In this document: positions 1-7,014 of the stretch, piece by piece | How the letters are laid out: the number at the start of each line of letters is the position of its first letter | Numbering within the stretch: the first letter of the stretch is position 1 | NCBI RefSeq assembly: GCF_023169965.1 | Contig: NZ_AP025592.1 | Span: 4,216,001-4,280,000, forward strand | DNA from: Anaeromyxobacter paludicola | Lineage (GTDB): Bacteria > Myxococcota > Myxococcia > Myxococcales > Anaeromyxobacteraceae | DNA length: 64,000 nt | Direction of reading: 5' to 3' | The notes under the pieces: generated by a model | Seen by the model: the letters and a program-made list of their open reading frames with translations, nothing else | The model's database searches: none | Told to the model about the DNA's origin: nothing | Program-made: the position numbers and the translations under genes

Positions 1-2
1 GC

Positions 3-437
3 CCCCGGGACGCGGGGCTCGTCACCCGCAAGCTCTCCGACGTGGGCTACCGGCTCTACGCGGCCCGGGGTTCCCCGGCGGGCCGGCGCGGGACGGTGGA
101 CTTCGCCCAGGACCCGTTCGTCGGCTTCGAGGACAGCCTCGCGAGCACGCCGCAGGAGCGGTGGCTCGGGCGCGTGGCGCCGGAGCGCCAGGTGGTGTTC
201 CGCTGCAACAGCACCGCCTCGCTGGTGGCGGCGGCGCGCATCGGGGTGGGGGTGGCGGTGCTGCCGCGGTTCGTGGCCGAGCTCGAGCCGGGGCTGGTGC
301 GGCTCGAGGGGCCGCAGCCGCCCGACCACGAGCTCTGGCTGCTCGTGCACGGAGACCTGCGCCGCACCCCGCGGGTGCGGGCGGTCATCGAGTGGGTGGA
401 CGAGCTCGTGGTCCGGGCGCGGGCCTCGCTCGCCTGA
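3..437 (+). CDS. LysR-family transcriptional regulator, C-terminal part only
   Basis: The open frame enters from the left edge, so the DNA-binding N-terminus is missing. The roughly 144 residues seen fit the end of a LysR effector-binding domain: a segment with FEDSL, a variable stretch, then ARIGVGVAVLPRFVAEL followed by a strand and a final amphipathic helix. This 'G-x-G-x-x-x-LP' element is typical of the second half of the LysR sensor domain. The frame stops 2 bases before the convergent kbl gene. The target genes and the effector cannot be told from this fragment. Confidence 0.8.
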   Translation, partial: PRDAGLVTRKLSDVGYRLYAARGSPAGRRGTVDFAQDPFVGFEDSLASTPQERWLGRVAPERQVVFRCNSTASLVAAARIGVGVAVLPRFVAELEPGLVRLEGPQPPDHELWLLVHGDLRRTPRVRAVIEWVDELVVRARASLA

Positions 438-439
438 GC

Positions 440-1630
440 TCAGGCCTTCAGCACCCCGTGGCGCCGGCCCACCGCGGCGAAGGCCGCCACCGCGCGGTCC
501 ACCTGCGCCTCGGTGTGCGCGGCCGAGAGCTGCACGCGGATGCGGGCCTGCCCCTGCGGCACCACCGGGTAGCTGAAGCCGATGACGTAGATCCCCTCGT
601 CGAGCAGGTCCTTCGCCATCGCCACCGCGAGCCGGGCCTCGCCCAGCATGATGGGCACGATGGGGTGGAAGCCGGGCGGCACCGCGAAGCCGGCGGCGGT
701 CATCCCGTCGCGGAAGCGGCGGGCGTTCTCCATCAGCCGGTCGCGCAGGGCGGTGCTCTCCTCGAGCAGCCCCAGCGCCGCGAGGCTGCCGCCCGCGATG
801 GCGGGGGCGAGGGTGTTCGAGAAGAGGTAGGGGCGGGCCCGCTGCCGCAGGAGCTCCACCACCTCGCGGCGCGCCGCCACGAACCCGCCCGCGGCGCCGC
901 CGAGCGCCTTGCCGAGCGTGGAGGTGAGGATGTCCACCCGGCCCTGCACCCCGAGGTGCTCGGCCGTGCCGCGGCCGGTGCGCCCCACGAAGCCCGACGC
1001 GTGGGAGTCGTCCACGAGCAGGAGGGCGCGGTGGCGCTGGCAGAGGTCGGCGAGCCGGTCGAGCGGCGCGAGGTGGCCGTCCATGGAGAAGACGCCGTCG
1101 GTCGCCACCACCCGGAGCCGCTTGCCCTGCGTCGCCCGGAGCAGCCGCTCCGCCTCGGCGAGGTCGCCCGACGGGTAGCGGTGGCGCTCCGCCTTGCAGA
1201 GCCGGATGCCGTCGATGAGCGAGGCGTGGTTGAGCGCGTCGGAGACGATGGCGTCCTCCTCGCCGAGGAGGGCCTCGAAGACGCCGCCGTTGGCGTCGAA
1301 GCAGGAGCCGAAGAGGATCGCCTCCTCGAAGCCGAAGAAGCGGGCCAGCCGCGCCTCGAGCTCCTTGTGCAGGTCCTGGGTGCCGCAGATGAAGCGGACG
1401 CTGGAGAGGCCGAACCCGCGCTCGTCGAGCGCCCGCCGCGCCCCGGCGAGCACCGCGGGGTGGGAGGAGAGCCCGAGGTAGTTGTTGGCGCAGAAGTTCA
1501 GCACCTCGCGCCCGCCCACCTGGATGGCCGCCCCCTGCGGCGAGGCGAGGATCCGCTCCTCCTTCCAGGTGCCGGCCGCCCGGATGGCGTCGAGCTGGGA
1601 CCGGAAGATCGCGCTGGCCTCTTCGTTCAT
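440..1630 (-). CDS. kbl: 2-amino-3-ketobutyrate CoA ligase (glycine C-acetyltransferase)
   Basis: This is a PLP-dependent enzyme of the alpha-oxoamine synthase family. It cleaves 2-amino-3-ketobutyrate with CoA to glycine and acetyl-CoA. The 396 residues match the usual length. Visible landmarks are NNYLGL near residue 49, the aromatic-stacking region [12 protein letters not shown] (130-141), [11 protein letters not shown] (206-215) and the PLP lysine in STLGKALGG (Lys241; Lys244 in E. coli). The gene lies 24 bases downstream of tdh on the same strand, so the two form the threonine-to-glycine pathway. The start is ATG. Confidence 0.95.
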   Translation of the reverse strand: MNEEASAIFRSQLDAIRAAGTWKEERILASPQGAAIQVGGREVLNFCANNYLGLSSHPAVLAGARRALDERGFGLSSVRFICGTQDLHKELEARLARFFGFEEAILFGSCFDANGGVFEALLGEEDAIVSDALNHASLIDGIRLCKAERHRYPSGDLAEAERLLRATQGKRLRVVATDGVFSMDGHLAPLDRLADLCQRHRALLLVDDSHASGFVGRTGRGTAEHLGVQGRVDILTSTLGKALGGAAGGFVAARREVVELLRQRARPYLFSNTLAPAIAGGSLAALGLLEESTALRDRLMENARRFRDGMTAAGFAVPPGFHPIVPIMLGEARLAVAMAKDLLDEGIYVIGFSYPVVPQGQARIRVQLSAAHTEAQVDRAVAAFAAVGRRHGVLKA

Positions 1631-1654
1631 GGCGTCGCTCGCTCTCGGGCCGGC

Positions 1655-2821
1655 TCAGAAGCGGAGGAGCACCTTCGGGTGCACCTTGATGGCCTCCTCG
1701 AACCGGCCCGGCTCGTATTCGGAGAACGGGAGCACCGTACCGCGCCCCTCGTCGAGGATCACCTTCCAGACCAGGTCCTGCAGGTTCGGCTCGCGCGACT
1801 CGAGCAGGTTCCGGGTGATGTGCCAGGTCTCGAAGATGCGCCGCCCCACCACCGAGTGGAGCGTGATGCCCTCGACGATGACCCGGTCGATCTGCTCGAT
1901 GACCGCGTCGCCGCTCTTGAGGCCGAACATGATGACGTGCCCGCCGCGCCGCACCGCCGAGAGGGCGGTGTTGAGCGCCGCGTTCGAGCCCGACATCTCC
2001 ATGGCCACGTCCACCCCGACGCCGCCGGTGAGCGCGAGCACCTGCTCGGTGATGGCGGCGTCGTGGACGTAGGAGCTCTCGGTCTGCTGCGAGGGCTCCA
2101 CCACCGCGTCGGCGCCGAGCGCGCGGGCCATGCGGATGTGCGTGGGCATCGGCTCGACCCCGATGACCTGCCGGGCCCCGAGCGCCCGCGCCACCGCCAC
2201 CGCGAAGAGGCCGATGGTGCCGCAGCCGATGATCGCGACCGACTTGCCGCGCAGGTTCACCTTGGTGCAGGCGTGCACGGCGTTGCCGAACGGCTCCTGC
2301 AGCGCCGCCACCTCCGGCCGGATCTTGCGCAGGTCGGTGGGCCAGAGGGTCTGGGCCGGGAGCTTCACGTACTCGGCGAAGCAGCCGTCGTGGCTGATGC
2401 CGATGATGCGCGCCGTCTCGCAGACGTGGTTGTCGCCGATCCGGCACTGGTAGCAGGTGTTGCAGATGATGTGGCTCTCGGTCGAGACCACGTCCCCCGG
2501 CTTGTAGCCGTAGTCGCGCTCGGCCTCGGGCCCGGCCTCGACCACCTCGCCGAGGAGCTCGTGCCCCACCACGCGGACGTCCTTCTGCTCCCGGTCGAGC
2601 GACTCCGCGATCATGTCCCCGAAGGCGCGGCGGAACCAGATGCCCCGGTCCGACCCGCAGAACCCGGCGAAGCGGGTCTTCACGATCACCTCGCCGGCGT
2701 CGCGGTAGTCCTTCGAGACGTCGAGGCGGGGGCGCGGCACCTGCTGCTTGCGCAGCCCGCGCGAGGTGGACCAGGCGTCCTTCGAACGATCGAAGACCAG
2801 CGCCCACATGGAGTCGCTCAT
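1655..2821 (-). CDS. tdh: zinc-dependent L-threonine 3-dehydrogenase-like medium-chain dehydrogenase
   Basis: This zinc alcohol dehydrogenase-family protein has 388 residues. It probably oxidises threonine to 2-amino-3-ketobutyrate with NAD and feeds Kbl, the next gene. The catalytic-zinc cysteine is in AGFCGSDRG, the structural zinc site is the ICNTCYQCRIGDNHVC cluster, and the Rossmann glycine motif is IIGCGTIGLFAV. It is about 45 residues longer than classical Tdh (341), with a longer N-terminus and extra loop sequence, so another alcohol substrate is possible. The ATG at 2821 is preferred over an in-frame TTG at 2830 because a TAGATT -10-like hexamer ends 7 bases upstream of the ATG. Confidence 0.8.
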   Translation of the reverse strand: MSDSMWALVFDRSKDAWSTSRGLRKQQVPRPRLDVSKDYRDAGEVIVKTRFAGFCGSDRGIWFRRAFGDMIAESLDREQKDVRVVGHELLGEVVEAGPEAERDYGYKPGDVVSTESHIICNTCYQCRIGDNHVCETARIIGISHDGCFAEYVKLPAQTLWPTDLRKIRPEVAALQEPFGNAVHACTKVNLRGKSVAIIGCGTIGLFAVAVARALGARQVIGVEPMPTHIRMARALGADAVVEPSQQTESSYVHDAAITEQVLALTGGVGVDVAMEMSGSNAALNTALSAVRRGGHVIMFGLKSGDAVIEQIDRVIVEGITLHSVVGRRIFETWHITRNLLESREPNLQDLVWKVILDEGRGTVLPFSEYEPGRFEEAIKVHPKVLLRF

Positions 2822-2828
2822 GGCCGGC

Positions 2829-2834
2829 AATCTA
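2829..2834 (-). promoter_or_regulatory. candidate -10 hexamer (TAGATT) of tdh-kbl
   Basis: TAGATT reads toward tdh and is separated from its ATG by 7 bases. There is no Shine-Dalgarno sequence and no clear -35. It fits the TAnnnT pattern seen before many genes here and would make the mRNA almost leaderless. Confidence 0.45.
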
Positions 2835-2855
2835 GCGGGGGCGCCCGCCCCGGGC

Positions 2856-2861
2856 TACTCT
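2856..2861 (+). promoter_or_regulatory. candidate -10 hexamer (TACTCT) of the ArfB-like gene
   Basis: TACTCT lies 8 bases before the ATG at 2870 in the short divergent gap shared with tdh. No Shine-Dalgarno sequence is present. It favours the ATG over an in-frame GTG at 2864. Confidence 0.4.
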
Positions 2862-2869
2862 CCGTGAGC

Positions 2870-3250
2870 ATGGAGCCCCAGGTCGATCCGGCGATCCGCG
2901 CCGCGGCGCGGCGCGCCCTGGCGCTGCCCGGGGAGGCGCTCCTCGCCGAGTGCGAGGAGACCTTCTTCGTCGCGAGCGGGCCGGGCGGCCAGCACCGGAA
3001 CAAGACCGAGAGCGGCGTGCGGCTGGTGCACCGGCCGACCGGGGTCACCGTGACCGCGACCGAGCGGCGCAGCCAGCCGCAGAACCGGGCGGCGGCGCTG
3101 GTCCGGCTGCGCGAGCGGCTCCAGGCCCTGTCGCACGTGCCGCGCCCCCGGCGGGCCACCCGGCCCACGCGCGGGTCGCGCGAGCGGCGGCTCGCCGGCA
3201 AGCGGATCGTCTCGGAGAAGAAGGCCGCCCGGCGCGAGCGCGGCGACTGA
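2870..3250 (+). CDS. arfB: ArfB/YaeJ-like peptidyl-tRNA hydrolase (class I release-factor domain, GGQ)
   Basis: The 126-residue protein is a stand-alone release-factor catalytic domain. The GGQ motif sits in SGPGGQHRNKTESGV (residues 36-50). It is followed by the conserved VRLVHRPTGV and QNRAAAL elements. It lacks codon-recognition domains and ends in a basic tail rich in Arg and Lys, the part that ArfB inserts into the empty mRNA channel of stalled ribosomes. It therefore most likely hydrolyses peptidyl-tRNA on non-stop ribosomes. A relative of RF-H is a less likely alternative. It is transcribed divergently from tdh. Confidence 0.85.
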   Translation: MEPQVDPAIRAAARRALALPGEALLAECEETFFVASGPGGQHRNKTESGVRLVHRPTGVTVTATERRSQPQNRAAALVRLRERLQALSHVPRPRRATRPTRGSRERRLAGKRIVSEKKAARRERGD

Positions 3251-3256
3251 GGCGGT

Positions 3257-3619
3257 CTACAGCGCCGGCTGCTGCGACGCGCTGGTGGCCGGCTCCGCCA
3301 GCCCCGCGTCGGTGAGCCGGTCCACGGCGCTCCGGACCTCGGCCAGCGCGACCCCGCAGTCCTCGAGCCCGCGCGCCAGCTCCTGCACTCCCTTGCGCCC
3401 CGGCCGCAGCTCCGCGAGCACCACGCCGTCCGCCGGCTGGAGCGCGAGCGGCTCGGCCCAGGCGCGCTGCGCCGCCTCGAGGGTGTCCCGCCCCTGCGCG
3501 CGGGCGTGGCGCACCGCGTCATCGTAGGCCTCCGCGGCCGCGCGGCCGGCGGGGGTGAGGCTGAACCGCTGGCCGCGGGGCCAGCGCTTGCCCCCGCGGG
3601 ACTTCCAACTCTCGAGCAT
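3257..3619 (-). CDS. hypothetical protein, possible winged-helix fold
   Basis: The 120-residue frame has a basic N-terminus followed by RFSLTPAGRAAAEAYDDAV, which resembles the wing and last helix of a winged-helix module. The C-terminal half is a second helical region with a similar pattern (LAEVRSAVDRLTDAGLAEPA), again reminiscent of a wHTH that ends in a wing. No family is recognised. Codon use resembles its neighbours. It converges on the ArfB-like gene with a 6-base gap. No Shine-Dalgarno sequence precedes the ATG, and a TTGACA element lies about 32 bases upstream (3651-3656, minus strand). Confidence 0.55.
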   Translation of the reverse strand: MLESWKSRGGKRWPRGQRFSLTPAGRAAAEAYDDAVRHARAQGRDTLEAAQRAWAEPLALQPADGVVLAELRPGRKGVQELARGLEDCGVALAEVRSAVDRLTDAGLAEPATSASQQPAL

Positions 3620-3713
3620 GGGGCACGTGATGCGCCTGCCGAGGGGGTGGTGTCAACAGCCGCGGGCGGGGCGCTCGGTTGCGCCGGGCCGCCGGGCCGT
3701 CCACGTTCCCAGG

Positions 3714-4403
3714 ATGGTGGCCGCCGGCCTCTTCGACGTGGACGGGACGCTCGTGGACAGCGTCGACCTCCACGCGGAGGCCTGGCGGGAGGCGTTCCTC
3801 CGCTTCGGTCACGACCTGCCCTACGAGTCGGTCCGCTCCCAGATCGGCAAGGGCGGCGACCAGCTCATGCCGGTCTTCCTCTCCTCGGAGGAGATCGAGG
3901 ACTACGGGGAGGAGCTCGAGGCGTGGCGGGCCGAGCGCTTCCGGCGCGAGTACCTGCCGCTCGTCCGCCCGCTCCCGCGGGTGCGCCAGCTCTTCCAGCG
4001 GCTGCGCCGGCTCGGGGCGCGGATCGCGCTCGCGAGCTCGAGCAACAAGGACGACCTCGCCGTCTACGTCGGGGTCCTCGGCGTGAGGGATCTCCTCGAC
4101 CTCGCGACGAGCGCCGACGACGTGGGCCACTCGAAGCCCTGCCCGGACGTGTTCCTCGCCTGCCTGCGCCGGCTCGGCGTCCCGGCCCGGCGCGCCATGG
4201 CGGTGGGGGACAGCCCCTACGACGCCCTGGCGGCCGGGCGCGCCGGCGTGCCCACCGTGGGGCTGCTCTGCGGGGGCTTCGACCCGGACGACCTGCGCGC
4301 CGCGGGGTGCGTGGCGCTGTACCGGGACCCGTCGGACCTCCTCGAGCGGCTCGACGGCTCCCCGCTCGCGCTCGACGAGGCGCCGGCGCAGCCGGGAGCC
4401 TGA
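3714..4403 (+). CDS. HAD-superfamily phosphatase (phosphoglycolate phosphatase/beta-phosphoglucomutase type)
   Basis: All four HAD motifs are present in the 229 residues: DVDGTLVDS near residue 8 (nucleophile Asp8, acid Asp10), LASSSNKDD (Ser/Thr motif II), HSKPCPDVF (motif III Lys) and AVGDSPYDA (motif IV acids). A helical cap lies between motifs I and II, as in subfamily IA enzymes. The substrate cannot be assigned. Candidates are 2-phosphoglycolate or a sugar phosphate. The ATG at 3714 is chosen because it directly precedes motif I at the usual distance and has AGG just upstream. Confidence 0.88.
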   Translation: MVAAGLFDVDGTLVDSVDLHAEAWREAFLRFGHDLPYESVRSQIGKGGDQLMPVFLSSEEIEDYGEELEAWRAERFRREYLPLVRPLPRVRQLFQRLRRLGARIALASSSNKDDLAVYVGVLGVRDLLDLATSADDVGHSKPCPDVFLACLRRLGVPARRAMAVGDSPYDALAAGRAGVPTVGLLCGGFDPDDLRAAGCVALYRDPSDLLERLDGSPLALDEAPAQPGA

Positions 4404-4422
4404 GCGGCCCCGGGTCCCGCGC

Positions 4423-5511
4423 TCACTCCGCCAGGAAGGCCGCCACGAACCGGGCGCGCGGGATGTGGCTGCAGGCGATCCGGAGGGTGGAGAGGAGCGG
4501 GACCGCCAGGAAGAGCCCGACCGGCCCCCAGATCCAGAACCAGAAGATGGACCCCAGGAACACCGCCAGCGAGTTGAGCCGGAGCTGCTTCCCGAGGAAG
4601 ATCGGGTCCACCACGTTCCCCTGCAGCCCGACCAGCGCCGTGTAGATGCCGGCCACGGCGAGCACGTGCCCGGCCGTCCCGTACTGCAGGAGCGCCATCG
4701 CGCTCGGCAGCACGATGCCGAGCGCCGGGCCGACGTAGGGGACGAAGTGGAGCAGGGCGGTGGTGAGCCCCCAGACCACCGCGTGCTCGAGCCCGTAGAG
4801 CGCGTACACGCCCGCCATCACCGCCCCCAGGATGGCGTTCAGCACGATCCGGTTCACGAGGTACGAGGAGAGGTCGCGCTGGATCTCGGCCAGCGCCGCC
4901 GCGAGCCGCTCGCGCCCCCCCGCCGTCTCGCCGGCCTGCTCGAGCAGCTTGCGCCGGTAGCGGGGCCCCTCGGCGAGGGCGAAGTAGAGGACGAAGACCG
5001 CGAGCGTCACCGCGGCCGCCGCGGCGAGCGCCCCCTGGGCGGTGCCGAGCAGCAGCTGCCCGAGCGGCACGCTCTCCTGCACCTTCACCGTGCCGGGCTG
5101 CGGCTTCGTCGCGGCGAGCTGGTCCGACTGGGCGCGCAGGTGCGTGTAGCGCCGGAAGAGCGCCTGGGTCGCGGCCCGGATCCGGTCCTCGTACCCGGGC
5201 AGCTCCTGCACGAAGGAGGAGATCCGGTCGTAGAGGAGCGCGGCGATCACCGCCACGACGAGGGTCGCGAGGAGCGTCCCCAGCAGCGCCGCGAGCGGCC
5301 GCGGGATCCGGTGCGCCTCCAGCCAGGCGACGAGGGGCTGCAGGGTGAAGGCGAGGAAGAGGGCCAGCACCGTCGGCAGGAGCAGCTCGCGCGCCAGCCA
5401 GCAGAAGCCGAGCACCGCGCCGATGGCCAGGATGGCGAGCGAGCGCTCGGTCACGAGCGAGTTGCGCGAGATCGTCTCGGGCACGGGCCCCCCCGGCAGA
5501 AGCTTGCCCAC
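4423..5511 (-). CDS. AI-2E family transporter (PF01594 type)
   Basis: This 362-residue polytopic inner-membrane protein has the family layout. Paired N-terminal membrane segments (LAILAIGAVLGFCWLA, LLLPTVLALFLAFTLQ) precede a soluble loop of about 100 residues (RISSFVQELPGYEDRI onward). The C-terminal half holds further segments with the conserved LHFVPYVGPALG and the terminal WIWGPVGLFLAVPLL. Members export autoinducer-2 or act in ion or organic-acid efflux, and the substrate here is unknown. The assigned start is GTG, and internal starts a few codons later are possible. Confidence 0.85.
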   Translation of the reverse strand: MGKLLPGGPVPETISRNSLVTERSLAILAIGAVLGFCWLARELLLPTVLALFLAFTLQPLVAWLEAHRIPRPLAALLGTLLATLVVAVIAALLYDRISSFVQELPGYEDRIRAATQALFRRYTHLRAQSDQLAATKPQPGTVKVQESVPLGQLLLGTAQGALAAAAAVTLAVFVLYFALAEGPRYRRKLLEQAGETAGGRERLAAALAEIQRDLSSYLVNRIVLNAILGAVMAGVYALYGLEHAVVWGLTTALLHFVPYVGPALGIVLPSAMALLQYGTAGHVLAVAGIYTALVGLQGNVVDPIFLGKQLRLNSLAVFLGSIFWFWIWGPVGLFLAVPLLSTLRIACSHIPRARFVAAFLAE

Positions 5512-5579
5512 GGGCTCGCCGGCCCGCCAGGGATGCCGGGCCGGTGGCGCGCCCGGGCGGCCCGCGGCAAGTACCGGGC

Positions 5580-6170
5580 ATGGCGCGGGCGCCCGCGGTG
5601 CAGGCCTCGACCGGCGCGCCGGCGGCCCGCCCGCGGGCGGCGCCCGGCTGGGGCAAGGCCCGCGTCCTCGCGGTCGGCCACTCCACCCGGCCGCTCGCCG
5701 AGCTCGTGGCGCTGCTCCGCGCCGCCGGCGTCCGGACCCTCGCCGACGTGCGCACCATCCCGCGGTCGCGGGCCAACCCGCAGTTCGAGGGGCCCGCGCT
5801 CGCGGCGGGGCTGGCCGAGGCCGGGATCGGCTACGTCCACCTCTCCAGGCTCGGCGGGCTGCGCCACGCCCGCAAGGACTCGCCCAACGGCGCCTGGCGC
5901 AACGCCAGCTTCCGGGGCTACGCCGACTACATGCTGACGCCCGGGTTCGAGGAGGGGCTCACCGAGCTGCGCGCGCTCGCCGCCGAGGGGCCGGTGGCGC
6001 TCCTCTGCGCGGAGGCGGTCCCCTGGCGCTGCCACCGCTCGCTCATCGCCGACGCGCTCTTCGCGCGCGGCGTGGTGGTGCAGCACATCGTCGGGCGGGG
6101 CCGCACCCGGCCGCACCGGCTCACGCCGTTCGCGCGCCTCGAGGGGCGGCGGGTGCTCTACCCCGGCTGA
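5580..6170 (+). CDS. DUF488 family protein
   Basis: The 196-residue protein shows the DUF488 signature: VGHSTRPLAELVALL near the start, ADVRTIPRSRANPQF, the mid-protein GGLRHARKDSPN, and the late CAEAVPWRCHRSLIAD with its invariant Cys/Glu and CHR. The biochemical role of the family is unsettled. The first ~25 residues are a low-complexity Ala/Pro leader. The ATG at 5580 is preferred over the in-frame upstream start at 5544 because the conserved region begins soon after it. Confidence 0.82.
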   Translation: MARAPAVQASTGAPAARPRAAPGWGKARVLAVGHSTRPLAELVALLRAAGVRTLADVRTIPRSRANPQFEGPALAAGLAEAGIGYVHLSRLGGLRHARKDSPNGAWRNASFRGYADYMLTPGFEEGLTELRALAAEGPVALLCAEAVPWRCHRSLIADALFARGVVVQHIVGRGRTRPHRLTPFARLEGRRVLYPG

Positions 6171-6264
6171 GCCGCCGGCCGGGCGCATCGCCGCGCGCCC
6201 TTGCGCCCCCCGCGGCCGGGGTGCGATCCTCCCCGGGCGCCGGCGGGTCCGGCGGGAGGAGCCC

Positions 6265-6999
6265 ATGTCGAAGCCGCAGGTCGCCGCCGCCGCCGCCCTC
6301 GCCCTCTGCCTGGCCGCGCCGGCGCGCGGCGCCGACGACCTCTCCCGCGTGCTGCGCCGGTGCGTGGACGCCTACGGCGGCGCGCAGGCCCTGAAGCGCG
6401 CCGTGGCGGTGCGCGAGACCGGGCACGTCACCTCGGTCATGCGCGGGAACGCCGCCGGCGCCCTCGTCCGCACCTTCGCGCCGCCGGGCCGGCTCCGCGT
6501 GGACATCACCTACCCCGGGGGGAAGGGCGAGGCGCGCGTCCTCGACGGCGCCGCCGGGTGGCGCGAGGGCGAGAAGGTGGAGGGGATGCAGCTCGCGGCC
6601 ATGGTGCTGCAGGCGGCCCGGCTCGAGCTGCCGCGCGTCTTCGCCGAGGCCCCCGACCGCGTGGCCGACGCCGGCCCGGTGGAGCGCGGCGGGAAGAAGC
6701 TGCGGGCCGTCGCCGTGGACCTCGGCAACGGGCTCTCGCTCACGGCCGAGATCGACCCCGAGAGCGGCCAGGTGCTGCACACCACCGGCGCCGGCGCGCT
6801 GCCGGGCGGGATGCGCATCTACTTCGACACCGACTACTCCGACTTCCGCAAGGTGAACGGGCTCCTCTTCGCGTTCAAGGAGGAGAACCTCGCCAACGGG
6901 GTGCGCACCGGGGAGACCCTGCTCGACCAGGTGGAGATCCTGCCGGCCGCCCCCGCCAACGCCTTCAAGCCGGGCGGGTCGGCGTCGAGCCGGATCTGA
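6265..6999 (+). CDS. secreted LolA/outer-membrane-lipoprotein-sorting-like protein
   Basis: The 244-residue protein has a cleavable signal peptide (hydrophobic core VAAAAALALCLAA, cleavage near ARG-ADD). The mature part begins with DLSRVLRRCVDAYGGAQAL, followed by alternating beta-strands. These resemble the half-barrel LolA/LolB superfamily proteins that carry lipid or lipoprotein through the periplasm. A good Shine-Dalgarno (GGGAGGA) precedes the ATG by 4-5 bases. It stands alone, convergent with the helicase gene. The specific cargo is unknown. Confidence 0.6.
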   Translation: MSKPQVAAAAALALCLAAPARGADDLSRVLRRCVDAYGGAQALKRAVAVRETGHVTSVMRGNAAGALVRTFAPPGRLRVDITYPGGKGEARVLDGAAGWREGEKVEGMQLAAMVLQAARLELPRVFAEAPDRVADAGPVERGGKKLRAVAVDLGNGLSLTAEIDPESGQVLHTTGAGALPGGMRIYFDTDYSDFRKVNGLLFAFKEENLANGVRTGETLLDQVEILPAAPANAFKPGGSASSRI

Positions 7000-7014
7000 G
7001 CCGTCCCGCCCCCG

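Noticed and set aside
161-3250. A ~1,000-codon open frame on the plus strand
   Set aside because: It is a GC-driven open frame antisense to kbl and tdh. Its Arg/Gly/Ala/His-rich text has no motifs. Only its last 127 codons (the ArfB-like gene) are real.
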